From positions 1,178,001 through 1,242,000 of the forward strand of contig NC_013665.1 of the NCBI RefSeq assembly GCF_000011005.1: a stretch of 64,000 nucleotides of DNA. Direction: 5' to 3'. This DNA is from Methanocella paludicola SANAE. Lineage in GTDB: Archaea > Halobacteriota > Methanocellia > Methanocellales > Methanocellaceae. Of the stretch, positions 1-7,855 are shown one piece after another. Under the pieces are notes generated by a model. That model ran no database searches. It was given only the letters and a program-made list of their open reading frames with translations, and was not told the origin of the DNA. Made by a program: the position numbers and the translations under genes. How positions within the stretch are numbered: the first letter of the stretch is position 1; each line of letters starts with the position of its first letter.

Positions 1-769
1 TATGGAGGCCATCCTGCTCCTTGCATTCGAAGCCGACGCCCGGCCCCATCATTTCCGACAGGCCGTATGAGTCGTATGCCTTGATCCCGAAGGACTTTTC
101 CAGCTCTTTCCTGGTATTCACGGACCACGGCTCGGCGCCGAACAGCCCGATCTTTATAGGCAACGAGCCCGGCTCGATGCCCAGCTTCTTCGCCGTCTCC
201 GCGATGTAGAGCGCATAGGAGGGCGTAGCGTGAAATGCCGTAACTCCGAAGTCCCGGATCATCTCGATCTGTTTCTGGGTACTGCCGGTGCCACTCGGGA
301 CGACAGCGCATCCCAGCCTTTCGGCGCCGGCATGAATGCCCAGGCCCCCTGTGAATAATCCATAATTGGCCGCGTTCTGGAACACGTCGCCCGGCCTGAC
401 CCCGGCCATATAGAAGCATCTTGCCATTAACTCGGCCCAGACCTTGAGGTCGTTCTTCGTGTACCCGACGACCGTCGACTTGCCGCTGGTGCCCGACGAC
501 GCATGTAACCGGTTGATCTTGCTCCGGGGCACCGCGAAAAGCCCGAACGGGTAGTTATCCCTCAGGTCCGTCTTCTTCGTGAATGGCAGCTTTCGGACGT
601 CGTCAACGGATTTGATGTCTGAAGGCCTGACTCCCGCCTCATCGAACTTTTTCTTATAGAACGGCACATTTTTATAAACGCTGTTGGCTGACTTCTTGAG
701 CCTCTTGAGCTGCAGCTCTTCCAGCTGCTTTCTCTTCATTGTCTCGAACCTGGGCTGCCAGTATTCCAT
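1..769 (-). CDS. paaK: Phenylacetate-CoA ligase-like AMP-forming ligase (3' end beyond window)
   Basis: The first ~256 residues of an adenylate-forming ligase are visible; the C-terminus lies outside the window. Translation starts with MEYWQPRFETMKRKQLEELQ and continues with the phosphate-binding loop HASSGTSGKSTVVGYTKNDL, then a conserved GAEPWS and DSYGLSEMMGPG motif, as in PaaK-type phenylacetate/aryl-CoA ligases. Family knowledge: these enzymes activate an aryl or indolyl acetate with ATP and CoA; in methanogens they usually accompany aromatic amino-acid or indolepyruvate metabolism. The ATG at 767-769 is preceded by GAGGAAGC. A TATA-like CTTTATATGC lies about 50 bases upstream. The exact substrate cannot be read from this part. 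Confidence 0.85.
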   Translation of the reverse strand, partial: MEYWQPRFETMKRKQLEELQLKRLKKSANSVYKNVPFYKKKFDEAGVRPSDIKSVDDVRKLPFTKKTDLRDNYPFGLFAVPRSKINRLHASSGTSGKSTVVGYTKNDLKVWAELMARCFYMAGVRPGDVFQNAANYGLFTGGLGIHAGAERLGCAVVPSGTGSTQKQIEMIRDFGVTAFHATPSYALYIAETAKKLGIEPGSLPIKIGLFGAEPWSVNTRKELEKSFGIKAYDSYGLSEMMGPGVGFECKEQDGLH

Positions 770-1568
770 GTAGCTTCCTCAATTGAGATATATGCTACCA
801 TATAACATGGTTTGGGCATATAAAGGTGTCGATTGTCGTTACATGGGGCTTAAAATTATTTATTCTGGATTGTGTTGAGTAAATGGTTCAAAATATCTCA
901 TATTCTCGTTTTTCGGCATACTTCCCGCAAATTAGTTCGGTCGGTATCACTCACATTTCTTCGATCTTGTGGGCGCTGGATTGTCCGGTCGGTATCACGA
1001 ACTTCACTAAAGGAATTAAAACACGAACTGTTTTTAAGATTTTACTCACAAAAGCCCTGAGCCCCGAACTCACTGTCAATGCCCTAATGGACTAATCCAC
1101 AGGGCAGTGCTCGAAATCACTAATGCTCTAACCCGAAACGAAGGCTCTAAAACACGAACGCACGTTTGAAACGCTAAACGATAGAGCACGAACACTCAAA
1201 GGCACGGCTAAAACTCCAACGACACCAAGCTTAAGCGCTTAAACCTTATGGTTCCTACCGGGCTTTTAGAGTGTTTGTGCATGACTGTTTCGGGTTTCAA
1301 ACGTGTCTTCGAGCTTTAGAGCCTTCCTTTCGGGTTAGAGCCTTCGAGAATTCGAGCACTGCCCCGAGTATTGGAGAGTTCGAGCGTTGACGGTGTTTTA
1401 GTACCTTAGAGCTTTCGTGAGTAAAATCTTAAAGAAAAATTCGTGGCTTATTTCCTTTGGTGAGGTTCGAGATACCGACCGAACTAATCAGCACACACGG
1501 GGCATAAGAAATGTGAGTGATATCGACAGAACAGTTCAGCTCTATATGAAATAACGCATAAAATAAAA
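770..1568. other. Long intergenic region holding palindromic element copy 1
   Basis: About 800 bases without a credible gene. The first 170 bases are the AT-rich promoter region of the upstream ligase. The rest is taken up by the long imperfect palindrome described separately. Short open frames here have no coding character and lie inside the repeat. Confidence 0.7.
935..1532. repeat. Long imperfect palindrome, copy 1 (nested arms)
   Basis: The inner palindrome runs 983-1484. The reverse complement of its right arm aligns along its whole ~250-base length with the left arm, at roughly three quarters identity by eye; for example GGTCGGTATC..CGAAC pairs with GTTCG.GATACCGACC, and AAGATTTTACTCAC occurs on both arms. 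The centre is the AAGCGCTT-type sequence near 1232. An outer pair of arms, 935-961 and 1506-1532, matches at 25 of 27 bases and carries the same GTTCGGTCGGTATCAC terminal box, so one element appears nested in another. The arms are built of degenerate CTCTAA/CTCGAA/CACTAA/CACGAA units. No gene or transposase lies inside. A second copy is at 7276-7780. Confidence 0.85.
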
Positions 1569-3419
1569 CTATGATGTCGGCTTCTCATCGGAAATATCGT
1601 AATGGCCCTGCTCTGGCGGCACATCGCTCGAACCGTCGATCTCCTGGGGCGGAAGCTCCTCGATGGGATATTCCTCGACTTCCCGGTGCTTTTCGGGCAG
1701 GTCGATGATATTGAAGATACCGTGGCCCTCGGCCAGGTCGAAGTAGGCCGCATAGTCGAGCACGGTCTGCCTCAGCTCTTTGGTCGCCGAGATCTCCTGA
1801 AGCTGCACGACAGCAGTATTCAGGTTATTGATGTCGGCGTCCTCGCGGTAGACGAGTATGAGCTCTTTAAGGGGAGCATAAACGATCACGCGGTCGCCCA
1901 AATTAACATTCACCGCGTCCAGCAGCCCTTTCACGAAGGCCGGGTGCACCATGATGTCGCAGGCGTTGTTGCTCAGGGCGCCAACGATGACGTCCTTGCC
2001 GAACTTACCGGCATGCGCCTCTACGTTGATGCGCAGGCTGTCCAGCTCCTCCTCGAAGGCGTCGTCGAGGTCCTTACGCTCGACAAGCCATTCCGCCAGG
2101 TCGGTCTTCCTGACCGGGTTCACGTGCTGGCCGCAGGCCGTCGAGTACAGGATCACGATGCCTTCCCTCTCCTCGTAGACGAGGTCCAGGACACCGGGCG
2201 TCGACTTTATCCAGGAGGCGGGCTCGATGGACTTGAGAATGAACGCAGGGCGGCCGCACTTGCAGACTGGATGGAACTTCTCGTTCTTGCTGAGCACGTC
2301 CTTTAATTCCGCGGTCAGGTCGCGCGTCCCTCCCTTAGGCATGGGCGAGTAGGGGTCGATCTTCTGTGATTCGCCGGTGCGTGGGTTGATGATCTCCAGC
2401 ATGTCCCCGTCGAGAGCGAACTCATAAGTCGGCAGGTCACGGCGTAATAACTTCAGCAACGACTCGGCGGAGTACACCTTATTAACGGCGATATCCACCT
2501 TCTCGTCGATGGCCTCCTGCAGGGTCTTACCGCGGAAGGCGGCCGAGCGGATGATATCCTTGAACGAAAAGTACGCGCTGAACGGCTTCTTCTCTATACG
2601 GCACGTATCCTCTTTGATCGTATAGCCGATGTCCTCGCGCTTGAGCGTGCCCTCCACCAGTTTCTTGACGACCTGGGAGTCGATGACGACCGAGGCGTCG
2701 ATGCGGTTCTTCTTAATGTCGTCCACGAACTCAGGCATCCACTCTTTGAACGAGTCCTTAGGCGCCTCTCTCTCGCCGTCGATCTCGCTGAGCTTGATGA
2801 CCACGGCGCTGCTGCCAGGCCAGCTCGGCCCGACGATCTCCCTGGTCGAGACGTCGGCGTGGGGAATATCTCCGGGAACGGCGACGATAACATAGCCTCT
2901 CTCGATGTTGTAGGCCTGGATGCTCCGGGTCTCCTTGACCGTGCTGAGCATCCGCTTCCAGGTCTCGCGGACGCTGAACACGTGGCCGAAGGCGTCGTAC
3001 ATGTACCGGAAGTCCATGATGTTGCTAAGTTCTTCCCGCACTCCCTTCAGGTCCATCCGGTAAAAGGTCACGAACTCGCTGTCCGCCGTGACCTCGGCCT
3101 CCAGGTCCAGCCCGACGTCGGGGAAAAAGTGACTGTACTGGGCGATGATGATATTCTTATAAGTAAGCTTGTTCCCGCACACGCAGTTATGGGTCTCGAA
3201 ACGGTATCCTGAGACGGTGTGCAGGAAGCTGTCCAGGCTCAACGTATGGAAGAACAGCGGCTTCATGACCGTGTTGTTATGCGAGCACCGGGGGCAGAAG
3301 AACGTGATGATGGCCCCGTCGTTGTGTTTTTTATCGCTGATGGCGTAAAGCCTGGCCTCGACCAGCTTTTCGACATATTTAGGGTTAAGGCTACCCTCAC
3401 CCTGTTCCGGTACCGTCAT
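1569..3419 (-). CDS. Zinc-ribbon protein of unknown function, 616 aa
   Basis: I do not recognise this family. Near residue 42 there is CPRC, followed about 35 residues later by CVCG, which together could bind one zinc; a second group, CKCGRP with a later ACGQH, lies near residues 390-440. There is no signal peptide or membrane segment, so it is likely cytosolic. The C-terminal ~35 residues are acidic and proline-rich (EEYPIEELPPQEIDGSSD). The ATG at 3417-3419 follows a TATA-like TTATAAAC near 3430. It is transcribed alone and is flanked by the palindrome at its 3' side. The ABC exporter downstream of its promoter is on the same strand but ends at a terminator hairpin, so the two units look separate. 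Confidence 0.8.
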   Translation of the reverse strand: MTVPEQGEGSLNPKYVEKLVEARLYAISDKKHNDGAIITFFCPRCSHNNTVMKPLFFHTLSLDSFLHTVSGYRFETHNCVCGNKLTYKNIIIAQYSHFFPDVGLDLEAEVTADSEFVTFYRMDLKGVREELSNIMDFRYMYDAFGHVFSVRETWKRMLSTVKETRSIQAYNIERGYVIVAVPGDIPHADVSTREIVGPSWPGSSAVVIKLSEIDGEREAPKDSFKEWMPEFVDDIKKNRIDASVVIDSQVVKKLVEGTLKREDIGYTIKEDTCRIEKKPFSAYFSFKDIIRSAAFRGKTLQEAIDEKVDIAVNKVYSAESLLKLLRRDLPTYEFALDGDMLEIINPRTGESQKIDPYSPMPKGGTRDLTAELKDVLSKNEKFHPVCKCGRPAFILKSIEPASWIKSTPGVLDLVYEEREGIVILYSTACGQHVNPVRKTDLAEWLVERKDLDDAFEEELDSLRINVEAHAGKFGKDVIVGALSNNACDIMVHPAFVKGLLDAVNVNLGDRVIVYAPLKELILVYREDADINNLNTAVVQLQEISATKELRQTVLDYAAYFDLAEGHGIFNIIDLPEKHREVEEYPIEELPPQEIDGSSDVPPEQGHYDISDEKPTS

Positions 3420-3489
3420 AGTGAACAGTGTTTATAATGTAATCATAAGCTATAATCTTTTTTCTTATGGCGCCTTTTAAAAAAAGAAG

Positions 3490-3510
3490 GGTAGAGGTAA
3501 AACCCCTACC
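3490..3510 (-). terminator. Hairpin terminator overlapping a stop codon
   Basis: On the minus strand GGTAGGGG and CCTCTACC form a stem with a TTTTA loop, followed by CTTCTTTTTTT. The stop codon of the ABC permease lies inside the stem. Confidence 0.7.
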
Positions 3511-4690
3511 TCGTCATCGCTCTCCTGAACACCGGTATGGCGATCAGCAGCATTATCGCGCCGAAGACTATCAGGATCGCCACTTCGGGAACTATATCGC
3601 TGATCCCCGCCCCGAGGATCATGACTTTCCGCATCGCCGTCACGGCATAGGTCAGCGGCAGCAGGTTCGAAACCCACTGCATGAACCACGGCATTTGCTG
3701 AATGGGGAAGAATACGCCCGTCAGGAACATCATGGGGAACTGCAGTACGGTCATCAGGATCATCGCCGTCTCCTCGTTATTCGAAAGTGCGGTCAGCAGT
3801 ATGCCCAGGCCGATGAAGCTAAAGATCCCCAGCAAAAGCACGCCACCTGTCAATAGAATGCTCCCCTGTACCGAGACTCCGAATATCAGTATGGCGATCG
3901 CCATCACGATAATGCCCTGGATGAACCCGCGTACCGTCTGGGCTAACGTCTTGCCCATGATGATCGAGATCTCGTTCACCGGGGCGGCCAGGATGCCATC
4001 GAAGGTGCCTATCTCCTTCTCATGGGCAATTGCCCGGGGGATGCCGGTCATGGCGCCCATCATAACGATCATCATCAGCAGCCCGGGGGCCACGAAGCTG
4101 AAGTAGTTCATGTTACCGGGCACTGTTCCCTGAGCGTTCACCTTGAGCGGGGCGATCACAGCCTGCGGGTCCACGGTCTGATTGGCTTTAACGCTGAGCA
4201 TCTGCACCTTCATGGCGCCTTGCATGGAGCCGATGATGTTGATGACCGACGTGCCGATGCCCTGCATGACCATCGATATCTGGGGCTGGCTGTTATCCGA
4301 AAGGATGGTGATATTCGCCTGCCTGCCCTGCGCCTGCTGGGCGCCGAAGCCCTGCGGCACGATGATCGCTCCGTACACCTGGCCCCTGGTGATCATCGTC
4401 CTCGCCTCGTCCTCGGTCGCAACGGAGGTGAGGGCCATCATGTTCGATTTATCGTTCAGCGTCTGCATCTGGGCGATGAGCTGCTGGCTGGCCTGGCTGT
4501 GGTCCAGGTCCGCCAGCGCGACCGGTATATCGCTATACGTATTTCCCGTTGGGAATATGAACCCCGTCATGATCAGCATGAAAAACGGCATGAGGAACAG
4601 GAAGATCAGGCCGATGCGGTTACGCTCGAACTCCAGCAGGTCTTTGACGGCGATGCGGTAGCTGTCCTGTAAGGTCTTGATAACGCCCAT
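3506..4690 (-). CDS. ABC-2 type exporter permease
   Basis: A 394-residue integral membrane subunit of an ABC-2 exporter. One membrane segment near the N-terminus (IGLIFLFLMPFFMLIMTGF) is followed by a large extracellular domain of ~160 residues rich in Gln and Asn, then five C-terminal membrane segments containing the ABC-2 hallmark EKEIGTFDGILAAPV. This YhgE/DrrB-like layout is typical of drug or lipid exporters. I chose ATG at 4688-4690 because GGGAGGTAAGG lies directly upstream; the frame is open for ten more codons. It starts 4 bases after the ATPase stop, so the two are co-translated. The substrate is unknown. Confidence 0.88.
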   Translation of the reverse strand: MGVIKTLQDSYRIAVKDLLEFERNRIGLIFLFLMPFFMLIMTGFIFPTGNTYSDIPVALADLDHSQASQQLIAQMQTLNDKSNMMALTSVATEDEARTMITRGQVYGAIIVPQGFGAQQAQGRQANITILSDNSQPQISMVMQGIGTSVINIIGSMQGAMKVQMLSVKANQTVDPQAVIAPLKVNAQGTVPGNMNYFSFVAPGLLMMIVMMGAMTGIPRAIAHEKEIGTFDGILAAPVNEISIIMGKTLAQTVRGFIQGIIVMAIAILIFGVSVQGSILLTGGVLLLGIFSFIGLGILLTALSNNEETAMILMTVLQFPMMFLTGVFFPIQQMPWFMQWVSNLLPLTYAVTAMRKVMILGAGISDIVPEVAILIVFGAIMLLIAIPVFRRAMTR

Positions 4691-4694
4691 AGCC

Positions 4695-5711
4695 TTACCT
4701 CCCTCTCGGCCGTGGCGCAATACTGGGACCGCGGTGCCGGGTCACTTTCGGCTTTTCAGCCTGGTCACGCATCGTCTTGCCGGTGATCGAGAGGAACACG
4801 TCCTCGAGGGTCGGCTCGTTCGTGTTGATCATCGTGATATTGCCGCCGTCGTGGCGAATAGAGTCGATGATCCGGTCGAAACCCTCGCTGCCCCGGGCGC
4901 TGACCTTGATGTCATAGGCATCGGGCTGGTCGAAGGCGGTGACGCAGTCCAGGGCCTTGATGTGCCCGGCAATGGCCGGCGTCATATTCGGTATGCGGGC
5001 GCTGATAACGGTCATATCCGCTTCCTTGACGAGCTTTTTCAGGTTCGCGGGCGTGTCCAGCGCTACGATCCTGCCGTGGTCAATGATGGCGACCCGGTGG
5101 CTGAGCGCCTCGGCCTCGATCATCGCATGCGTCGTCAGGATGACCGTCGTGCCGTTCTTGTTGATACCCCGGATGAGCTCCCGTATGGAGAGCGTCGTCT
5201 GCGGGTCGAGGCCGAGCGTCGGCTCATCCATGAATATGATCTTCGGCTCGGTAAGCAGTGCACGGATCACGTTGATGCGTTGCCGCATGCCTGTCGAGTA
5301 TTTTTTGATCTGGGTATCCTTCCAATCGCTCATGTTTACCAGGCCGAGCAGCTCGTCGATGCGAGATTCCAGCTTCGGCCGCGGCATCTGATACAGGTTA
5401 CCGAAGAAGCGCAGGTTTTCCGCGGCGGTCAGCTGCTCGTACATGATCATTTTTTCCGAGACAAGGCCGATGCTTTCCCGGACATGGTCCGCTTCTCTGA
5501 CCAGGTCATAGCCGTTCACCTTCGCTTCCCCGCCCGAAGGCCGGGCGAGCGTGCAGAGCATCCGGATCGTAGTGCTCTTGCCCGCGCCATTCGGCCCTAA
5601 AAATCCGAATATTTCCTTTTTATTTACGTTGAACGAAATATTATCCACAGCCGTGAAATCGCCAAATGTCTTCGACAGGCTGCGGACTTCGATGGCGTGA
5701 TCTTCTGTCAT
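4695..5711 (-). CDS. ABC exporter ATP-binding protein (DrrA-like)
   Basis: A 338-residue cytosolic ATPase that powers the permease downstream. Walker A GPNGAGKST lies at residues 39-47, the signature YSTGMRQR near 142, and Walker B with the D-loop in IIFMDEPTLGLDP, followed by the switch-histidine region LTTHAMIEAE. The C-terminal ~100 residues form the regulatory domain usual in DrrA/NodI-type ATPases, ending in a basic tail. The gene lies between padR and the permease on the same strand with short gaps, so all three probably form one PadR-controlled operon, a common arrangement for multidrug exporters. Confidence 0.92.
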   Translation of the reverse strand: MTEDHAIEVRSLSKTFGDFTAVDNISFNVNKKEIFGFLGPNGAGKSTTIRMLCTLARPSGGEAKVNGYDLVREADHVRESIGLVSEKMIMYEQLTAAENLRFFGNLYQMPRPKLESRIDELLGLVNMSDWKDTQIKKYSTGMRQRINVIRALLTEPKIIFMDEPTLGLDPQTTLSIRELIRGINKNGTTVILTTHAMIEAEALSHRVAIIDHGRIVALDTPANLKKLVKEADMTVISARIPNMTPAIAGHIKALDCVTAFDQPDAYDIKVSARGSEGFDRIIDSIRHDGGNITMINTNEPTLEDVFLSITGKTMRDQAEKPKVTRHRGPSIAPRPRGR

Positions 5712-5720
5712 TATTTTCCC

Positions 5721-6041
5721 TCAATCGTTGAAGAGCAGGCTCATCTCTTCGGTCAGCTGCCTGCGTTTCTCTTCGATGGCCTCGAGGGCCTTTTTTCCTT
5801 CCTCTGTGATGGTATAGACTTTTTTACGGTCTATCTCTTCCATTGAGACGTATCCTCTGGCTTCCAGGAAGTCGAGTACAGGGTATATGGAGCCCGGGCT
5901 CGGCACCCAGTGACCATGGGTAATTGTCTCGATCGCATGGATGATATCGTAGCCGTGTATGGGTTTCTTACTGATGATCTTCAGGACGATCATCTTCAGA
6001 AATCCTTTACGCATTTCTCTTCCCATTGCATCATCTGTCAT
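5721..6041 (-). CDS. PadR-family transcriptional regulator
   Basis: A 106-residue winged-helix repressor. The PadR pattern is clear: KKPIHGYDIIHAIE, then GSIYPVLDFLEARGYV and KVYTITEEGKKALE. The C-terminal helix (AIEEKRRQLTEEM) gives the dimer interface. PadR proteins typically repress an adjacent transporter operon and release DNA on binding a small molecule; here the gene is first in the operon with the ABC exporter, implying autoregulation. Two 27-base direct repeats directly upstream are the likely operator. It stands divergent from a histidine kinase gene. Confidence 0.93.
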   Translation of the reverse strand: MTDDAMGREMRKGFLKMIVLKIISKKPIHGYDIIHAIETITHGHWVPSPGSIYPVLDFLEARGYVSMEEIDRKKVYTITEEGKKALEAIEEKRRQLTEEMSLLFND

Positions 6042-6051
6042 GTATCTATTT

Positions 6052-6108
6052 CCGATATATCGCTATTCGATATATTGGCTCCAGATATATCGATACTCGA
6101 TATAGTAT
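6052..6108. promoter_or_regulatory. Tandem GATATATCG repeats, likely PadR operator
   Basis: Two related 27-base blocks with a 30-base period, 6052-6078 and 6082-6108, each of the form GATATATCG.nTA.TCGATATA with internal dyad symmetry. They lie 11-67 bases upstream of the PadR start codon and overlap its AT-rich promoter, as expected of an autoregulatory operator. Confidence 0.65.
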
Positions 6109-6194
6109 ATATATTTTAAGCTCCCGTGGAGCGTATATACAAAGACTAAAATACCGGCTGGTTAATATAAATCAATAAATATCCTGGTGATATC

Positions 6195-7247
6195 GTGAGT
6201 GAAATGATATCCGTAGAAGGCGAAGAACTGAAAAAGACCTTCGATAGCGTTCCCGCCGCGCTCGTCGTGGTCGACGGCGAGCTTAAAGTTCGTTTTTTTA
6301 ACAGTGCATGGGCTGAGCTCTGTGAGCAGTGCCTGGGTAAAAAGGCCGCCCCGCACATGAGCATCACGACGCTTTTTAAGGATGAGACCCCGGCGCGGAT
6401 GCTGGCCGACGCCCTGCATGGAAGCACCGTGCGGGAGAACGGCTTCCGCTTCGAGTCCGCATGCGACCGCTTCTATGACCTCACGGCCGCCCCGTCCGAC
6501 AGCGGCGCCGTGCTTATGGCCGTTGACTCCACGGAGCGCTGTAACGCCATAAACCGGCTGGAGTCGGCAAAGTCCGAGGCCGAGTTCTATGTTGACCTCA
6601 TGAGCCACGATATCCGGAATTTCAACCAGGTCACCATGGGCTACATCGAGCTGCTCCAATTAGCCGATAGCCTGAGCCCCCGGGATATCGAGTACCTTGA
6701 AAAAGCCCAGAAAGGCGTCACGGGCAGCAACAAGCTCATCGATAACATCAAGAAAATACGCCTTATCCGGCAGTTCGCCGGTAAGAACACCGTAAAGACG
6801 GACCTGAACGCCATACTTAAACAGGATGCGGACGACGTCCGTAAGGCCTCGCCTTCGGCGAAGATCCGCATGGAGTTCGACCTGAAGGAAAAGCGTGCCG
6901 TCATGGCCGACGAATACGTGCACGAGATATTCCGCCATATCCTGGAGAATGCGGCTAAATATGACCCGCATCCCGAGAAGCTCATTGATGTTACGGTATT
7001 GCCGGAGAAGATCGACGGTAAGGACTACTGGTCCGTGCGTATCTCCGACCATGGCTCGGGTATTCCGGAGGACAAAAAGAAGTCCGTCTTTGAGCGGATG
7101 ACGGGGACGACAAAGGGCGCCGGCGTGGGGCTGTCCATCGTCCGGGTGATCGTGGATAAATACGGCGGCCGGATCCGCGCCGAGGACCGCGTTAAAGGCG
7201 ACCCGTCGAAGGGCACGATATTTGTGGTGGATCTGCCGCAGGCGTGA
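6195..7247 (+). CDS. PAS-containing sensor histidine kinase
   Basis: A 350-residue soluble kinase with no membrane segment. Residues ~12-115 form a PAS-type sensor (FDSVPAALVVVDGELKVRFFN). The dimerisation helix carries the phospho-acceptor His138 in LMSHDIRNFNQ, a form of H-box common in methanogens. The catalytic domain has the N-box HILENAAKYDP, G1 box DHGSGIPEDKK and G2 box GTTKGAGVGLSIVRV. The GTG start at 6195 follows GGTGAT. There is no response regulator next to it, so it is an orphan kinase and its partner lies elsewhere. The cytosolic PAS suggests sensing of redox state or an internal ligand. Confidence 0.9.
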   Translation: MSEMISVEGEELKKTFDSVPAALVVVDGELKVRFFNSAWAELCEQCLGKKAAPHMSITTLFKDETPARMLADALHGSTVRENGFRFESACDRFYDLTAAPSDSGAVLMAVDSTERCNAINRLESAKSEAEFYVDLMSHDIRNFNQVTMGYIELLQLADSLSPRDIEYLEKAQKGVTGSNKLIDNIKKIRLIRQFAGKNTVKTDLNAILKQDADDVRKASPSAKIRMEFDLKEKRAVMADEYVHEIFRHILENAAKYDPHPEKLIDVTVLPEKIDGKDYWSVRISDHGSGIPEDKKKSVFERMTGTTKGAGVGLSIVRVIVDKYGGRIRAEDRVKGDPSKGTIFVVDLPQA

Positions 7248-7855
7248 TGTTATAAATTCAACATCTAAACGATGGTTTGTTCGGTCGGTATCACGAACCT
7301 CTCCAAAGGAATTAAACCACGAATTTTTCTTTTTAGATTTTTCTCACGAAGTCTCTAAGCCTCGAACTCACCGTCAACGCACGAACTCTCTAATACACAG
7401 GGCAGTGCTCTAAGTCTCTAACGCGCTAACCCGAAACGAAGGCTCTAAGTCTCTAAATCACGTTTGAAGCGCTAAACGACATAGCACTGACACTCTAAAA
7501 GCCCGGTCGTTCCCCAGTACTTTGGGGTGTTAGTGGCGTTGGCGATTTAGCCGAGCCTTAGAGAGTTTGTGCAGGCTCGTTTAGCGTTTCGAACGTGCAT
7601 TCGAGTTTTCGAGCCTTCTTTTCGGGTTTGAGGCTCAGGGCGTTCGTGCAATGCCCAGAGTATTAGAGAGTTCGGGCATTGACGGTGTTCTAGAGTCTCA
7701 GGGATTTAGTGAGTAAAAATTATAAAAGAAAATTAGTGGTTTATTTCCTTTGGTGATGTTCGAGATACCGACCAAACAAATCAACGCCCTATGGAAGTAC
7801 GAAAAAATTTCAAGCGAGTGTCGTAAAATAGAGATTCGCACAAATCGCTTCTCAA
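7248..7855. other. Intergenic region holding palindromic element copy 2
   Basis: About 600 bases with no credible gene between two convergent transcription units. Most of it is the palindrome at 7276-7780. The remaining 75 bases on the right are AT-rich, with nothing recognisable. Confidence 0.7.
7276..7780. repeat. Long imperfect palindrome, copy 2
   Basis: The ends TTTGTTCGGTCGGTATC and GATACCGACCAAACAAA are inverted matches, and the arms match through to a central CCCCAGTACTTTGGGG hairpin near 7518. Sequence and order of blocks agree with copy 1: CCAAAGGAATTAAACCACGAA, CACAGGGCAGTGCTCTAA, CTAACCCGAAACGAAGGCTC and CACGTTTGAA. CTCTAA is favoured here where copy 1 often has CACGAA. This copy lacks the nested outer arms of copy 1. 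Confidence 0.85.

Noticed and set aside
883-1095. 70-codon open frame in the palindrome
   Set aside because: Lies wholly within repeat sequence and has no ribosome site or coding character.
1060-1440. Possible CRISPR array in the repeat-rich palindrome
   Set aside because: The units are 6-8 bases, variable, and mirror-symmetric about a centre; there are no uniform spacers and no cas genes in the window.
4677-5600. 307-codon plus-strand open frame opposite the DrrA-like ATPase
   Set aside because: Composition is the mirror of ATPase codons, the ATPase has all its motifs, and no ribosome site is present.
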